64,000 nucleotides of DNA from Chitinophaga pinensis (GTDB lineage: Bacteria > Bacteroidota > Bacteroidia > NS11-12g > UBA955), in contig CAMBXL010000011.1 in NCBI GenBank assembly GCA_945871905.1, forward strand, positions 1 to 64,000. The letters are read 5' to 3'. The number at the start of each line of letters is the position of its first letter. Within the stretch, counting starts at the first letter, position 1. The translations under genes and the position numbers were made by a program. Below are positions 1 through 7,816 of the stretch, piece by piece. Under the pieces are notes generated by a model. It was not told the DNA's origin and made no database searches. It saw nothing but the letters and a program-made list of their open reading frames with translations.

Positions 1-366
1 AATAAAGAATTAGAACATACTTTTGCAGGAGATAATTGCTTGGGTGGTACACGCCATGATAAAGAAAGCTTGAAAAGATGGTTTGAAAGAGTGGGAATTG
101 TACTTCCAGACCTTAAATTTGAGGTAACAGACATTCAGGTTAAAGGAAATCCAGCCAAAACCCTTGTTATTGCAAGGTGGACTGCAACTTGTTATTTATT
201 AAATGGTGAGCCCTACATAAATAAAGGAGTTCATTTTATCACCTTGAAATGGGGAAAGGCTATTAAATTTGATGTTTATGAAGATACTAAAACTGTATCT
301 CATGGTTTAGATGTTCAATTTGAATCAGGTATCAAGGAAGCTAAAGCTCCCAAAATTGAAAGCTAA
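1..366 (+). CDS. SnoaL/NTF2-like family protein, 5' end cut by the window edge
   Basis: The frame is open from base 1 and reads NKELEHTFAGDNCLGGTRHD before the TTG that the ORF track uses as a start. That TTG is therefore internal and the true start lies upstream of the window. The visible 121 residues carry the small alpha/beta-cone pattern of SnoaL/NTF2-like proteins, including the GGTRH and KRWFERV segments that follow the first helices in that family. The superfamily covers polyketide cyclases, isomerases and many uncharacterised small-ligand binders, so no substrate can be assigned. It ends at a TAA and is followed by a long non-coding stretch. The family call rests on motif memory only. 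Confidence 0.6.
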   Translation, partial: NKELEHTFAGDNCLGGTRHDKESLKRWFERVGIVLPDLKFEVTDIQVKGNPAKTLVIARWTATCYLLNGEPYINKGVHFITLKWGKAIKFDVYEDTKTVSHGLDVQFESGIKEAKAPKIES

Positions 367-454
367 AAATTACATCTAACATAATCAGCTATGGCAATTG
401 GTGCTTTTGATTGAATTGGATTAAAAGATTGGACGACAGTATAATAGCACGACC

Positions 455-622
455 GCATAACACGGGTTTAGCTTCGCTGATTTTCAATTGGCAAAAGTGG
501 CGGTTCCGTTCTCCGCAGTCCGCCGCGGCGGAGGTTAATCAAAGTTTGTTTCTCCGCATCCATCTCGGCTAAGCCGAGAAGGTAAAAATCGCCGCCCATC
601 GCCAATCTGCAAAACGTTATAA
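455..622. repeat. GC-rich, palindrome-bearing intergenic block (dispersed-repeat or attC-like fold)
   Basis: This fills most of the 404-base gap between the first two genes and is clearly richer in G+C than its surroundings. Its two ends are imperfect inverted copies: reading inward, both show ATAAC, then ATTGGC and GGCGG. Inside lie a perfect 12-base palindrome CCGCCGCGGCGG (520-531) and an 8-bp hairpin TCTCGGCT-A-AGCCGAGA (563-579). The 71-residue reverse ORF across it (468-683) looks like a by-product of the GC-rich sequence, not a gene. Palindromic blocks of this kind recur between genes in many Bacteroidota genomes; an integron-attC-like fold is possible but unproven. Confidence 0.55.
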
Positions 623-776
623 TAAACCCTACAAAACCAAGGATAAAAAGCCAATGTTCAAAAAACATTCTAAATAAAACCAATCAACTAGAAAAAATGA
701 TGGTGTTTAATTCGCTTTTTTAACCACATTTATAGACCAAAACACTTCCTCATTTTTAATATTTGTAATTATGATT

Positions 777-1232
777 ATGAAAAAAATATTATTCGCCACA
801 CTTATCTTAAGTTCTCTTTTTATCGGCTGTTCTAAAGACGATAAGGAAGATGTAAAACAACCAACTAAAACAGAATTATTAACGGCACACTATTGGCAAG
901 CTACTGCTTTAACAATTGACCCTCCTTTGTCTATTGGAGGAATTCAAATTTCAGATTTATACTCACAATCAGAAAATTGTGTAAAAGATAATTTAGAAAA
1001 ATACAATACTAATAATACATTTATATCTGATGAAGGTCCAACTAAATGTGACCCAACTGACCCACAAACCGAAAATGGCGTTTGGTCTTTTAATTCTGAT
1101 GAGACTATTTTAACGGTTGATGGCGAATCATACAAAGTACTGACTTTAACCTCAACTCAGTTAAAAGTTAGTGTTATTGATCTTATTGATGGTATCAACT
1201 ACACCTATACCGCGACTTATACTAAAAAATAA
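777..1232 (+). CDS. Small lipocalin-like lipoprotein
   Basis: Exported lipoprotein of about 151 residues and unknown ligand. A short hydrophobic signal ends in the lipobox LFIGC, followed by SKDDKED, the acidic/lysine stretch that directs Bacteroidota lipoproteins to the outer membrane surface. The body is beta-rich, with a WSFNSDETILTVDGESY segment of the kind seen in lipocalin-like (Lipocalin_4/5) lipoproteins. The ORF track starts at ATG 771; the second ATG at 777 (MKKILFATL) gives a cleaner signal peptide. A bidirectional hairpin terminator follows directly. A second, unrelated-looking lipoprotein of the same style lies at 7817-8254. Confidence 0.75.
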   Translation: MKKILFATLILSSLFIGCSKDDKEDVKQPTKTELLTAHYWQATALTIDPPLSIGGIQISDLYSQSENCVKDNLEKYNTNNTFISDEGPTKCDPTDPQTENGVWSFNSDETILTVDGESYKVLTLTSTQLKVSVIDLIDGINYTYTATYTKK

Positions 1233-1250
1233 GAATTATAAAACTTTTTA

Positions 1251-1283
1251 AAAAAACCAATGTTCAAAAGGCATTGGTTTTTT
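1251..1283. terminator. Bidirectional intrinsic terminator between the lipoprotein and comB
   Basis: AAAAAACCAATG, a short loop, then CATTGGTTTTTT. The stem is flanked by A and T runs on both sides, so it can stop transcription from both converging genes. Confidence 0.85.
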
Positions 1284-1288
1284 TATTG

Positions 1289-2008
1289 CTATAAAAACTT
1301 GACTAGCACATTGTCTTTCATCCCTACTACTACCTCAATAGTGGATTGCTTTAAGCAGTAAACCATGTCTTCGTGATGGTGTAAATGAGACAGCCTTTGG
1401 TAATGGGAGGATTTTTTTAAATAATCGGCAAAGTCTGAACCAGCCATTTGTAAAACATCCATAGCCATTAAAGCCCCATCATCCTCCGTAGTTGCTACAT
1501 TGCTATCAATCAACCGTTGCGTTAACAATCCCGCATACAACGTATCTTCGAGATTTACTTTGTTTTTCCAACCCGCGCATAAAACGATACAATCGGCAGG
1601 ATGATTGATTAACCAATCAACCGTGGCGTCCAAATTCAAAAAACTACCTGCCAATATGGTTTTAGCGCCAGCCTCTTGTGCCGCATTAAAACACTTAGTA
1701 CCATTGGTGGTGGTTAATGCTAACTTTCGATTCAACACTTTACCCTCCATACATTCAAACGGAGAATTCCCCATATCGAACCCTTCCATTTTAGCCCCAT
1801 TTCGTTCCCCTGCACTCAGGTAACCTTCACCCTTAAGTTCAGCAGCTTCTTCGGCATTCAAAACTGTTTTTACATGATTGGCCCCTTCATTAATGGCGGT
1901 TACTATAGTAGAGGTTGCTCTTAATATATCAACCACTATCACATGTTTGTTTTGTACTTGATGGTATGGCAATAATGCAGGACTTAATAGGACTTCTATC
2001 TGAAACAT
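1289..2008 (-). CDS. comB: ComB family 2-phosphosulfolactate phosphatase
   Basis: Predicted cytosolic phosphatase that converts 2-phosphosulfolactate to sulfolactate (EC 3.1.3.71), a step known from coenzyme M synthesis. At 239 residues it matches the family length. Family signatures include VVDILRATSTI near the N-terminus, SAGERNG, and the TTTNGTKCF turn. None of the other coenzyme M genes (comA, comC) is nearby, and bacteria of this phylum are not known to make coenzyme M, so the physiological substrate is open. It is convergent with the lipoprotein and divergent from the TPR gene, with only about 75 bases shared upstream. The family call is firm; the role is not. Confidence 0.85.
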   Translation of the reverse strand: MFQIEVLLSPALLPYHQVQNKHVIVVDILRATSTIVTAINEGANHVKTVLNAEEAAELKGEGYLSAGERNGAKMEGFDMGNSPFECMEGKVLNRKLALTTTNGTKCFNAAQEAGAKTILAGSFLNLDATVDWLINHPADCIVLCAGWKNKVNLEDTLYAGLLTQRLIDSNVATTEDDGALMAMDVLQMAGSDFADYLKKSSHYQRLSHLHHHEDMVYCLKQSTIEVVVGMKDNVLVKFL

Positions 2009-2082
2009 TCCACAATAGTAGATATCTATTTTTAAATTATAAAATTTTTTGGTTGCATTTTTGCAATTAACTTTAAAAAGTG

Positions 2083-3096
2083 ATGAATAAATTTTTCAAA
2101 ACAGCTCTTTTACTACTTTTGATTGGCACAAATACCCTTTTTGCTCAATCATTGTTTGACAAAGGGATGGGCTATTTCCAAAACAGAGATTACACCTCAG
2201 CAATAAGCACCTTTAACCAAGCCTTAGAGAGTAATAACCGCGATGCGGAACTCTATTTTTACAGGGGTTCTAGCTACTTAATGCTTCAAAAACCGAATAT
2301 CGCATTGGTCGATTTTAATCAATGTATTTTGTTGAATGCCAATAAAAATGAAGCCTATTTATACCGCGCTATTTGTCACCACGCACTCAAGAATTATACT
2401 TTTGCCGAAGGCGATTACTTAATTTACAAACAATCTCAAACCAATACCATTGAAGTTTTAAAAAGCCTAATTCAACTGATGGAAGAAATGCAAGATTATG
2501 CCAAAGCGGCTGAATATTGCACAGAATTTATCAGTCAAGACCCAAACAATGTTACTGTTATAAAAAAACGAGCCTTGTATTATTTGGCGATTGACTCCAT
2601 TGACCTATCTATAAAAGACATAGACAAAGCCATACAAATAAACAAGTTTGACACCAGCGCTTGGATGATGAAAGGCAATATTTACTATGATGCTTCAATG
2701 TTTATGAAAGCTGTAGATGCTTACAATGTGGTTTTGCTGTATGAACCATCCAATTTATTGGCATTGTTAAACCGTGCAGATGCATTTATGTCTTTACAAT
2801 TGTTTGAGGAAAGTATTCGCGATTTGCGAAGCATTAATATGCTCGACCCTTCCAATACCGCTATTTATTATGACTTAGGATTTTGTTACTTACAAACTGG
2901 TCAAAACGAAAAGAGCATTTTTTACTTGACCAAATCCTTGGATTTTGAGAAAGAAAATTTGGGGAATATTTTAACCTTACGAGGTGTCGCTTACTTAAAC
3001 CAAAAAATGAATCAGGAAGCTTGTAGCGATTGGAAAAAAGCCGAAAACATTGGCTTTAAAGATGCCACAAAATACATTCTAAACTACTGTAAGTAA
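2083..3096 (+). CDS. Secreted TPR-repeat protein
   Basis: Protein of 337 residues with a signal peptide (MNKFFKTALLLLL...LFAQ) and a body made almost wholly of tetratricopeptide repeats. The A-x-Y/F-x-R-x-x pattern of TPR helices recurs about every 34 residues (for example DAELYFYRGSSYLML, NEAYLYRAICHHAL, NLLALLNRADAFM). TPR arrays bind partner proteins; the signal peptide puts it in the periplasm or at the outer membrane. No lipobox cysteine is seen. The ORF track starts at GTG 2080, but the ATG three bases later is preferred. Its stop lies 16 bases from the convergent glycosyltransferase stop. The partner is unknown. Confidence 0.8.
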   Translation: MNKFFKTALLLLLIGTNTLFAQSLFDKGMGYFQNRDYTSAISTFNQALESNNRDAELYFYRGSSYLMLQKPNIALVDFNQCILLNANKNEAYLYRAICHHALKNYTFAEGDYLIYKQSQTNTIEVLKSLIQLMEEMQDYAKAAEYCTEFISQDPNNVTVIKKRALYYLAIDSIDLSIKDIDKAIQINKFDTSAWMMKGNIYYDASMFMKAVDAYNVVLLYEPSNLLALLNRADAFMSLQLFEESIRDLRSINMLDPSNTAIYYDLGFCYLQTGQNEKSIFYLTKSLDFEKENLGNILTLRGVAYLNQKMNQEACSDWKKAENIGFKDATKYILNYCK

Positions 3097-3112
3097 AGTA
3101 TTGAGAACCTAC

Positions 3113-3853
3113 TTACTTAAAAATAGGCGAGGTATAAATACCCCATTTGTTGAGGCGGTATAAAACCGACACTTTCAATACACCCAAACCATAAATGCTG
3201 CTGCGTTTAAAGTTGATACTGCTGGCTTCGTCAAAATACTTGGTTGGGCAGGTAATTTCGGCAATATCAAAATTGGCATTAAATACTTGCGCAATCATTT
3301 GATTGTCGAATATAAAATCATCAGAATTGGCTTCAATGTTTATTTTTTCAAATATTTTTTTATCAAACGCTCTGTAACCAGTGTGGTATTCAGAAAGTTT
3401 CTGTCCCATGAGTATATTTTGGAATAATGTTAATATACGGTTTGCAATGTATTTGTAAATTGGCATACCACCTTTCAAAGCTCCTTTGCCTAAAATACGA
3501 CTACCAAACACTACTGGATAGACCTCATTGGCAATAAGATAAGCCATACTTTCTATCAATTTGGGTGTATATTGGTAATCGGGATGCACCATTATAATAA
3601 TGTCTGACCCAATTTCTAAGGCCTTGTTATAACAGGTTTTTTGATTGCCTCCATAACCTCTGTTTACCTCATGCTTAATCACATGTTTAATGCCTAAATC
3701 TTTGGCTTTTTGCATGGTTTCATCTTTGCTATTGTCATCTACCAAAACCACTTCATCCACTATATCCATTGGAATTTCTTTGTATGTTTTCTCCAATGTT
3801 GCAGCGGCATTATAAGCAGGCAAAACGACGGTAACCTTTTTATTCTTAATCAT
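3113..3853 (-). CDS. Family 2 glycosyltransferase, dolichyl/polyprenyl-phosphate sugar synthase type
   Basis: A 246-residue GT-A fold glycosyltransferase. The N-terminus shows VTVVLPAYNAAATLEKT, then VDDNSKDET (nucleotide-binding acidic motif), HEVNRGYGGNQKT, and a metal-binding HPD in IIMVHPDYQY. The pattern resembles DPM1-like enzymes that move a sugar from a nucleotide donor to a polyprenyl phosphate carrier. No C-terminal membrane helices are visible, so it probably works at the inner face of the membrane as a peripheral enzyme. It stands alone, away from the polysaccharide cluster at 15-21 kb. A TAAATTTG promoter box lies 8 bases before the ATG. Donor sugar unknown. Confidence 0.85.
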   Translation of the reverse strand: MIKNKKVTVVLPAYNAAATLEKTYKEIPMDIVDEVVLVDDNSKDETMQKAKDLGIKHVIKHEVNRGYGGNQKTCYNKALEIGSDIIIMVHPDYQYTPKLIESMAYLIANEVYPVVFGSRILGKGALKGGMPIYKYIANRILTLFQNILMGQKLSEYHTGYRAFDKKIFEKINIEANSDDFIFDNQMIAQVFNANFDIAEITCPTKYFDEASSINFKRSSIYGLGVLKVSVLYRLNKWGIYTSPIFK

Positions 3854-3861
3854 AAAAGGTG

Positions 3862-3869
3862 CAAATTTA
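3862..3869 (-). promoter_or_regulatory. -7 promoter box (TAAATTTG) of the GT2 gene
   Basis: A perfect match to the Bacteroidota -7 element TAnnTTTG, 8 bases upstream of the ATG. No convincing TTTG partner at the -33 position. Confidence 0.55.
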
Positions 3870-3937
3870 ATCTATAATATCTACATTTTCCCCTTAAAAA
3901 ATTTGCACTTTTCAATAAGTTTACATAATGTTGAGGC

Positions 3938-4876
3938 ATGAATCAATTATTACAATCTTTTCGTGGTCAAGTTTTTGAGGCATCTATGCAACTTTTCAAA
4001 AAAGTATTAGTGCGCCATTTACTCACGAGCATCCTTATAAGTCTGGTTACTTTTGCCATTGCCATTCCTTTAATCCTTCAAGGTCTTGGTTGGTCTTTTG
4101 ATGATTTAAGTAATTTTCAAACCAACTTTCAAGAATCATTACAGAACCTTGACAAAGGTTCAAACCCTTATGAAGCCATCTTTGCATTGTTTGGAGATGT
4201 TAATGTGCCTTTAATTGTTTTGGCAATAACAATAAGTTTAATTCTTAATATTTGGTCTTACGTCGCTTTTTTGAAAATAAACGAAAATGTCATTTTTAAC
4301 AAATCCTATAACTTGATAGACATTTATCGTCAAGTAAGTTTAAATCTTGTTTTCAGAACAATTGGTATTTATCTTTTACTCAACTTTTTTATCGTTGCTT
4401 CATTCGGTTTATTTTTTGCCATCATATTCATCATCGGCTCTATTTCTGTAGCAATTGCTGCAATTATTGGCTTTGTAGGGTTCTTTATCCTTTTAATTAT
4501 GATGGTCAGATTCGCTTTAGTTCTTCCGGCTATCATCCATGATAACTTAAGCTTGAGTGAGGCATTTGGCTTTAGTTTCCAAAAAATAACCTTCAAAAGA
4601 GCAGGATTAATCTTTTTGATAGGAATTGTTTTTGTAATAGCCACTACTATGGTTACAGGCATTTTTTCGCTTATCATCAATTTGGCATTGGGCAACAATG
4701 AAAACCTATTAACGGTTTCTTTTATAATAAACCAAGGCTTTTCATTGATAATAGGTGGCTTATCGGGAGCATTTATTTTTGCAGCATTAAGTGCCTTATA
4801 CTACAGATATACTGAGCACGGCAATGAAGACAACGAAGAAGAAAACTTCGACGCTCACGTGATAGATTCAAACTAA
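3938..4876 (+). CDS. Multi-spanning membrane protein of unknown function
   Basis: A 312-residue inner-membrane protein. I count about six hydrophobic stretches (near residues 25-50, 90-112, 138-160, 160-200, 224-250 and 262-288), with a basic, amphipathic N-terminus (FRGQVFEASMQLFKK) and an acidic cytosolic tail (NEDNEEENFD). The layout resembles the DUF975/GlpF-like membrane-domain proteins common in this phylum, but I cannot name a family. Its stop codon overlaps the stop of the convergent gpmI gene in the four bases CTAA, so no terminator can fit between them. Confidence 0.7.
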   Translation: MNQLLQSFRGQVFEASMQLFKKVLVRHLLTSILISLVTFAIAIPLILQGLGWSFDDLSNFQTNFQESLQNLDKGSNPYEAIFALFGDVNVPLIVLAITISLILNIWSYVAFLKINENVIFNKSYNLIDIYRQVSLNLVFRTIGIYLLLNFFIVASFGLFFAIIFIIGSISVAIAAIIGFVGFFILLIMMVRFALVLPAIIHDNLSLSEAFGFSFQKITFKRAGLIFLIGIVFVIATTMVTGIFSLIINLALGNNENLLTVSFIINQGFSLIIGGLSGAFIFAALSALYYRYTEHGNEDNEEENFDAHVIDSN

Positions 4877-6387
4877 AACAAAGCTACACCATCCATAGCT
4901 TTGGGTTTTTCCAAACCCATCATTTTAAGAATAGTAGGTGCCACATCTGCCAATTTTCCTTTCCTTGTAATGGCTTTACACTTGTCTGACAAAATAAAAC
5001 AAGGAACGGGGTTCATGCTGTGTGCAGTATTGGGACTACCATCAGGATTTTTGGCCTCATCAGAATTTCCGTGGTCGGCTATTATGATAAATTGATACCC
5101 TTTACTTAATCCTTTTTCTACAATTTTTTGGGCACAACTGTCTACTGTTTCTGCGGCTTTGATAATAGCATCCCACACACCTGTATGCCCTACCATATCG
5201 GTATTGGCAAAATTCAAACAAATGAAATCATACGACTGTGTTTCCAAGGTATTTAATATTTTATCGGTCAACGGTAAGGCGCTCATTTCGGGTTGTAAAT
5301 CGTAAGTTGAAACTTGGGGAGACGGTTCCATCAATCGCTCTTCGCCTTCAAATAGTTCTTCCCTACCTCCTGAAAAAAAGAAAGTAACATGGGGATATTT
5401 TTCGGTTTCAGCACTTCGAAGTTGTGTTTTGCCATGTTTGCTAATAACCTCTCCTAGGGTTGCCGAAATATCGCTCGACTTAAAAACAACATGTATATTT
5501 TGGTATGTTTTATCATACTCTGTCATGGTGGCGAAATACAATTGTTTGACATGCATACCAAATTCGTGGTTACTTTGCTGAGTAAGTACTTGCGTAATTT
5601 GACGACCGCGGTCTGTCCTGAAATTAAAACAAAAAACAGCATCACCATCTTTTATTTTAGTCGCTTCAGTGCCATTAACAGTACAAGGTTCAATAAATTC
5701 ATCTGTAATGCCATTTTTATAACTCGCGTTTATAGCTTCAGAAGTCTTGTTGAAAGCTTCTCCCAAACCATCCACCATTAACTTGTATGCTTTCTTGGTT
5801 TTTGCCCATCGTTTGTCTCTATCCATTGCAAAATATCGACCAATGATAGACACTACTCTTGCGTTTGTATTTGCAATAGCAGATTCCAAATAACTCAAAT
5901 ATTGCAATGCTGATTGTGGATCGGTATCTCTTCCGTCTGTAAACGCATGAATATAAATGTGCGCCACTCCTTTTTGTGTAAAAATATGACACAATTGAAT
6001 TAAATGTTCAATACTGCTATGAACGCCACCATCACTCACTAATCCGATGAGGTGCAGGGGTTTTTGATTGTCAATACAATAATTTGCCAACTTCACTATT
6101 TCCTCTTCATTGGCGGCTGAACCATCTTCGAATTTTTTATTAATCAAAGCGAGTTGTTGCCACACTACCCTACCCGCTCCAATATTCATGTGCCCAACTT
6201 CGCTATTCCCCATTTGACCATTGGGCAAACCAACTTCATTCCCAAATGTCGTTAAAGTTGTATTGGGCACTGTTTGATAGAGTTGATTGATAAAAGGTGT
6301 TCGAGCATTAAAAATACCATCGGTAAAATCTTTTTTACCAATACCCCAACCATCTAATATCATTAAAAACACTTTTTCGGAATTCAT
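4873..6387 (-). CDS. gpmI: 2,3-bisphosphoglycerate-independent phosphoglycerate mutase
   Basis: Interconverts 3- and 2-phosphoglycerate in glycolysis and gluconeogenesis; cytosolic, Mn-dependent. At 504 residues it is full length. The alkaline-phosphatase-like metal sites are visible: DGWG at the N-terminus, the catalytic serine in GNSEVGHMNIGAGR, GRYFAMDRDKRW, DTDMVGHTG, and DHGNSDE. It is divergent from suhB across 68 bases. A TATCTTTG -7 box sits only 4 bases before its ATG, suggesting a nearly leaderless mRNA. Other glycolytic genes in the window (pgk, tpiA) are separate units on the same strand. Confident call. Confidence 0.97.
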   Translation of the reverse strand: MNSEKVFLMILDGWGIGKKDFTDGIFNARTPFINQLYQTVPNTTLTTFGNEVGLPNGQMGNSEVGHMNIGAGRVVWQQLALINKKFEDGSAANEEEIVKLANYCIDNQKPLHLIGLVSDGGVHSSIEHLIQLCHIFTQKGVAHIYIHAFTDGRDTDPQSALQYLSYLESAIANTNARVVSIIGRYFAMDRDKRWAKTKKAYKLMVDGLGEAFNKTSEAINASYKNGITDEFIEPCTVNGTEATKIKDGDAVFCFNFRTDRGRQITQVLTQQSNHEFGMHVKQLYFATMTEYDKTYQNIHVVFKSSDISATLGEVISKHGKTQLRSAETEKYPHVTFFFSGGREELFEGEERLMEPSPQVSTYDLQPEMSALPLTDKILNTLETQSYDFICLNFANTDMVGHTGVWDAIIKAAETVDSCAQKIVEKGLSKGYQFIIIADHGNSDEAKNPDGSPNTAHSMNPVPCFILSDKCKAITRKGKLADVAPTILKMMGLEKPKAMDGVALF

Positions 6388-6391
6388 AATG

Positions 6392-6399
6392 CAAAGATA
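6392..6399 (-). promoter_or_regulatory. -7 promoter box (TATCTTTG) of gpmI
   Basis: Matches TAnnTTTG and leaves only 4 bases before the gpmI ATG, so transcription would start at or next to the start codon. Confidence 0.55.
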
Positions 6400-6443
6400 T
6401 TACTCCGTTTTGATATCCGAATAGAAAGTCGTTTTTATTCCTT

Positions 6444-6451
6444 TAAATTTG
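6444..6451 (+). promoter_or_regulatory. -7 promoter box (TAAATTTG) of suhB
   Basis: Matches TAnnTTTG, with 4 bases before the suhB ATG. It forms a divergent pair with the gpmI box, each almost touching its start codon. Confidence 0.55.
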
Positions 6452-6455
6452 CAAA

Positions 6456-7247
6456 ATGAATCTTGAGAAACTAAGCATTGAAGTCGGGAACCTGTGCAAA
6501 GAAGTAGGTGCAAACATTATACAACAAAGACTGAATTTTGACCCTGCCGTAGTGGTTGAAAAGGGGCTCAACCAATTGGTGAGTTTTGTGGATATTGAAG
6601 CCGAAAAACAACTGGTGGAGGGATTAAAAAAAATAGTTCCCGAAGCAGGATTTATAACCGAAGAAAACACTGTTGAGCAGCTGAACACTGAACTTGTTTG
6701 GATTATTGACCCCCTAGATGGCACTACCAATTTCATTCACAACTTACCTGTTTACAGTATTAGTATTGCACTTGCCAAAGGCAATGAAATTTTAATAGGC
6801 GTGGTTTATGAAATGGGTAAAAAAGACCTGTTTACGGCTTGGCAAAATGGGGGCGCTTGGTGTAATGGCGAAAAAATAAGTGTTACTAAAACAAGTGAGT
6901 TATCGCAATCTTTAATAGCAACGGGCTTTCCATACTATGAGTTTGACCAAATGGAGGCTTACATTAAAACCTTAACCTACTTAATGAAAAACACGCATGG
7001 ATTGAGACGATTAGGTTCTGCAGCGGTTGACTTGGCCTATGTGGCGTGCGGAAAGTTTGATGCTTTTTTTGAAACAGGCCTTCATGCTTGGGATGTGGCG
7101 GCAGGTTGTTTGTTGGTGCAAGAAGCAGGAGGCACTGTTTATGATTTTAAAGGCGAAAACAATTTCCTTTTTGGCAAAAGTATTACTGCAGGTAATGTCC
7201 CTGTCAATGCAATTTTGAATCAGTTGGTGCAATCTAATTTCAAATAA
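6456..7247 (+). CDS. suhB: Inositol monophosphatase family protein (SuhB-like)
   Basis: Mg-dependent phosphatase of 263 residues, the usual length for the inositol monophosphatase/SuhB family; substrate may be inositol-1-phosphate or a related sugar phosphate. Metal-site motifs are clear: the glutamate in TEENT, VWIIDPLDGTTNF (family signature 1) and AWDVAAGCLLVQEAGG (signature 2). Cytosolic. Transcribed alone from the shared upstream region with gpmI. A weak 6-bp hairpin (TCAATC/GATTGA, 7249-7266) follows the stop, without a clear T-run. Which substrate it uses cannot be told from sequence. Confidence 0.92.
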   Translation: MNLEKLSIEVGNLCKEVGANIIQQRLNFDPAVVVEKGLNQLVSFVDIEAEKQLVEGLKKIVPEAGFITEENTVEQLNTELVWIIDPLDGTTNFIHNLPVYSISIALAKGNEILIGVVYEMGKKDLFTAWQNGGAWCNGEKISVTKTSELSQSLIATGFPYYEFDQMEAYIKTLTYLMKNTHGLRRLGSAAVDLAYVACGKFDAFFETGLHAWDVAAGCLLVQEAGGTVYDFKGENNFLFGKSITAGNVPVNAILNQLVQSNFK

Positions 7248-7286
7248 GTCAATCGATTCAGATTGATTGTAAAAAACGAAGCACCC

Positions 7287-7675
7287 TTACTTTACAATCC
7301 ACTTCCAAAACTTTTGGTGTAATTTGGGAATTACAATTGCCATTACAGGCACTAAAATCAAGGTAAACACTAATGTCTTTAGAAGCTGATGCATCTCAGA
7401 CAACAAGGGGAAAATTAGAAAAAACATTAAACCCTGATTAAGTATTAGAATATCGCAATGAGAGTTAAATATCAAAAAATCAGCTTATTGATTTATGAAA
7501 AGCATCCTAAATGGGCGATGGTTTAGAAAATCAATAAATAGTTGATTTGAAGAGATTTAGCTTGTAATAGATTTTCTAATGCTTAATTTGGGTTAATTAT
7601 TACTGGGTAAACAAACAACCACGAGATTAAAATCATTTTCCATCTTTTGGGTTTTAGTTCAGAATTATTTTGCAT
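7287..7675 (-). pseudogene. Small two-TM protein gene split by a palindromic element
   Basis: Two coding pieces on the minus strand flank a palindromic insert. The first starts at ATG 7675 and reads MQNNSELKPKRWKM, then SWLFVYPVII, before hitting a stop inside the insert. The second, after the insert, reads MFFLIFPLLSE, then TLVFTLILVPVMAIVIPK and the end WKWIVK. Joined, they give a protein of about 78 residues with two membrane helices. It resembles the two-TM module found alone or at the C-terminus of antibiotic-biosynthesis-monooxygenase-like (ABM) proteins (RTLVLTLILVPLM pattern). The pieces are within one base of being in frame when the insert is removed. The 62-residue ORF in the track is only the second piece. 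Confidence 0.55.
7424..7600. mobile_element. MITE-like full-length imperfect palindrome, about 177 bp
   Basis: The two ends are inverted copies sharing AACCC-nn-ATTAAG-n-ATTAGAA (22 of the outer 30 bases match). The complementarity continues inward through TAAAT, AATCA and TATTGATTT to about 7500 on one side and 7522 on the other, leaving a roughly 20-base centre. It encodes no protein. TTA/TTAA occurs in both flanks and may be a target duplication. It interrupts the small two-TM gene described at 7287-7675. Size, end symmetry, lack of coding capacity and gene interruption together fit a miniature inverted-repeat transposable element. A copy elsewhere in the genome or a parental transposase would settle it. 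Confidence 0.6.
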
Positions 7676-7766
7676 AAAAGAGGCGCAAGTTAAACCTAAA
7701 TTTTACATTTTGATTTGCTGTGATCAAACAAAATTGATTTTAAAAAATTCCAACCAATGATAAATA

Positions 7767-7800
7767 AAAAATCCCCATTTTTGGATGGGGATTTTCTTTT
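7767..7800 (-). terminator. Intrinsic terminator downstream of the minus-strand lipoprotein
   Basis: The perfect stem AAAATCCCCAT / ATGGGGATTTT is followed by T-rich sequence on both strands. It lies just past the stop of the lipoprotein gene ending at 7817. Confidence 0.85.
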
Positions 7801-7816
7801 AGATTGAATCTTAAAA

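Noticed and set aside
468-683. 71-residue reverse ORF in the first large gap
   Set aside because: It lies across the GC-rich palindromic block, has no family features, and its composition follows the repeat, not protein coding.
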